Shown piece by piece: positions 63,931 through 64,000 of a stretch of DNA of 64,000 bases. The position numbers were made by a program, and so were the translations under genes. A model generated the notes under the pieces. It worked only from the letters and a program-made list of their open reading frames with translations. It was not told the DNA's origin and did not search any database. How positions within the stretch are numbered: position 1 is the first letter of the stretch; every line of letters starts with the position of its first letter. Where the stretch lies: NCBI RefSeq assembly GCF_000176175.1, contig NZ_ACZP01000013.1, positions 186,001 through 250,000 of the forward strand, given 5' to 3'. The DNA comes from Vibrio furnissii CIP 102972. GTDB taxonomy: Bacteria > Pseudomonadota > Gammaproteobacteria > Enterobacterales > Vibrionaceae.

Positions 63931-64000
63931 AGTGATTATTCGTAGTGATGTGATTTTGGCTGAAATAATGCTCCAGTGAATAAGTTTTTTAAAGCGAAAT

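Overview
The window looks like chromosome 1 of a Vibrio. The right-hand gene order (oppABCDF, an yqjG-type reductase, pta, ackA, a yfbV-type protein, an ABC importer, a GGDEF protein, dusC) is the arrangement I know from Vibrio, and a vceR-vceCAB efflux locus is also present. The sucrose (scr) locus would fit sucrose-positive vibrios such as the V. fluvialis/V. furnissii group, but the species cannot be settled by eye. No tRNA, rRNA, insertion sequence, integrase or CRISPR array was seen.

Left part (1-15.9 kb). On the minus strand a TPP riboswitch (369-473) leads into a 41-codon reading frame that looks like a decayed thiD relic, translationally coupled to thiE, which runs off the edge. Next is a four-gene Opp/Nik/Cnt-type ABC importer operon (5279 down to 580) whose promoter carries a near-perfect Zur box and a strong Fur box, so it is probably metal-regulated. 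vceR and vceCAB follow, divergent, with a 17-bp perfect palindrome between them. Then come an AraC/GyrI-type regulator and a FhuA/FoxA-type siderophore receptor, each preceded by a Fur-box candidate, and an OmpR-type two-component pair.

Sucrose region (15.9-24.4 kb). scrA (PTS IIBC), scrR (LacI family), scrB (sucrose-6-phosphate hydrolase), scrY (porin) and scrK (fructokinase) share at least five copies of a LacI-type operator centred on GGGAACGTTCCC. Sucrose would enter through ScrY, be phosphorylated by ScrA, be cleaved by ScrB, and the released fructose be phosphorylated by ScrK. An EAL-domain c-di-GMP phosphodiesterase gene sits inside the locus.

Aryl polyene region (24.8-43.0 kb). A minus-strand operon of about sixteen genes has the full content of an aryl polyene (APE) pigment cluster: a chain-length-factor-like protein, two acyltransferases (one fused to a glycosyltransferase), two ACPs, an adenylating ligase, two dehydratases, a MIO ammonia-lyase, a thioesterase, a LolA-like carrier, an RND exporter, a DUF3261-like lipoprotein, two ketosynthases and a ketoreductase. 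Divergent from it are a lipoprotein, a methyltransferase and a halogenase-like flavoprotein that probably tailor the aryl head.

Right part (43.0-64 kb). This is Vibrio core: oppABCDF, an O-antigen-ligase-like protein, a glutathionyl-hydroquinone reductase, an MgtC/DUF4010-like membrane protein, ackA-pta, a yfbV-type protein, a TrpXYZ-like ABC importer, a diguanylate cyclase, dusC and a type IV pilin-like protein. Many genes end in clear hairpin terminators.
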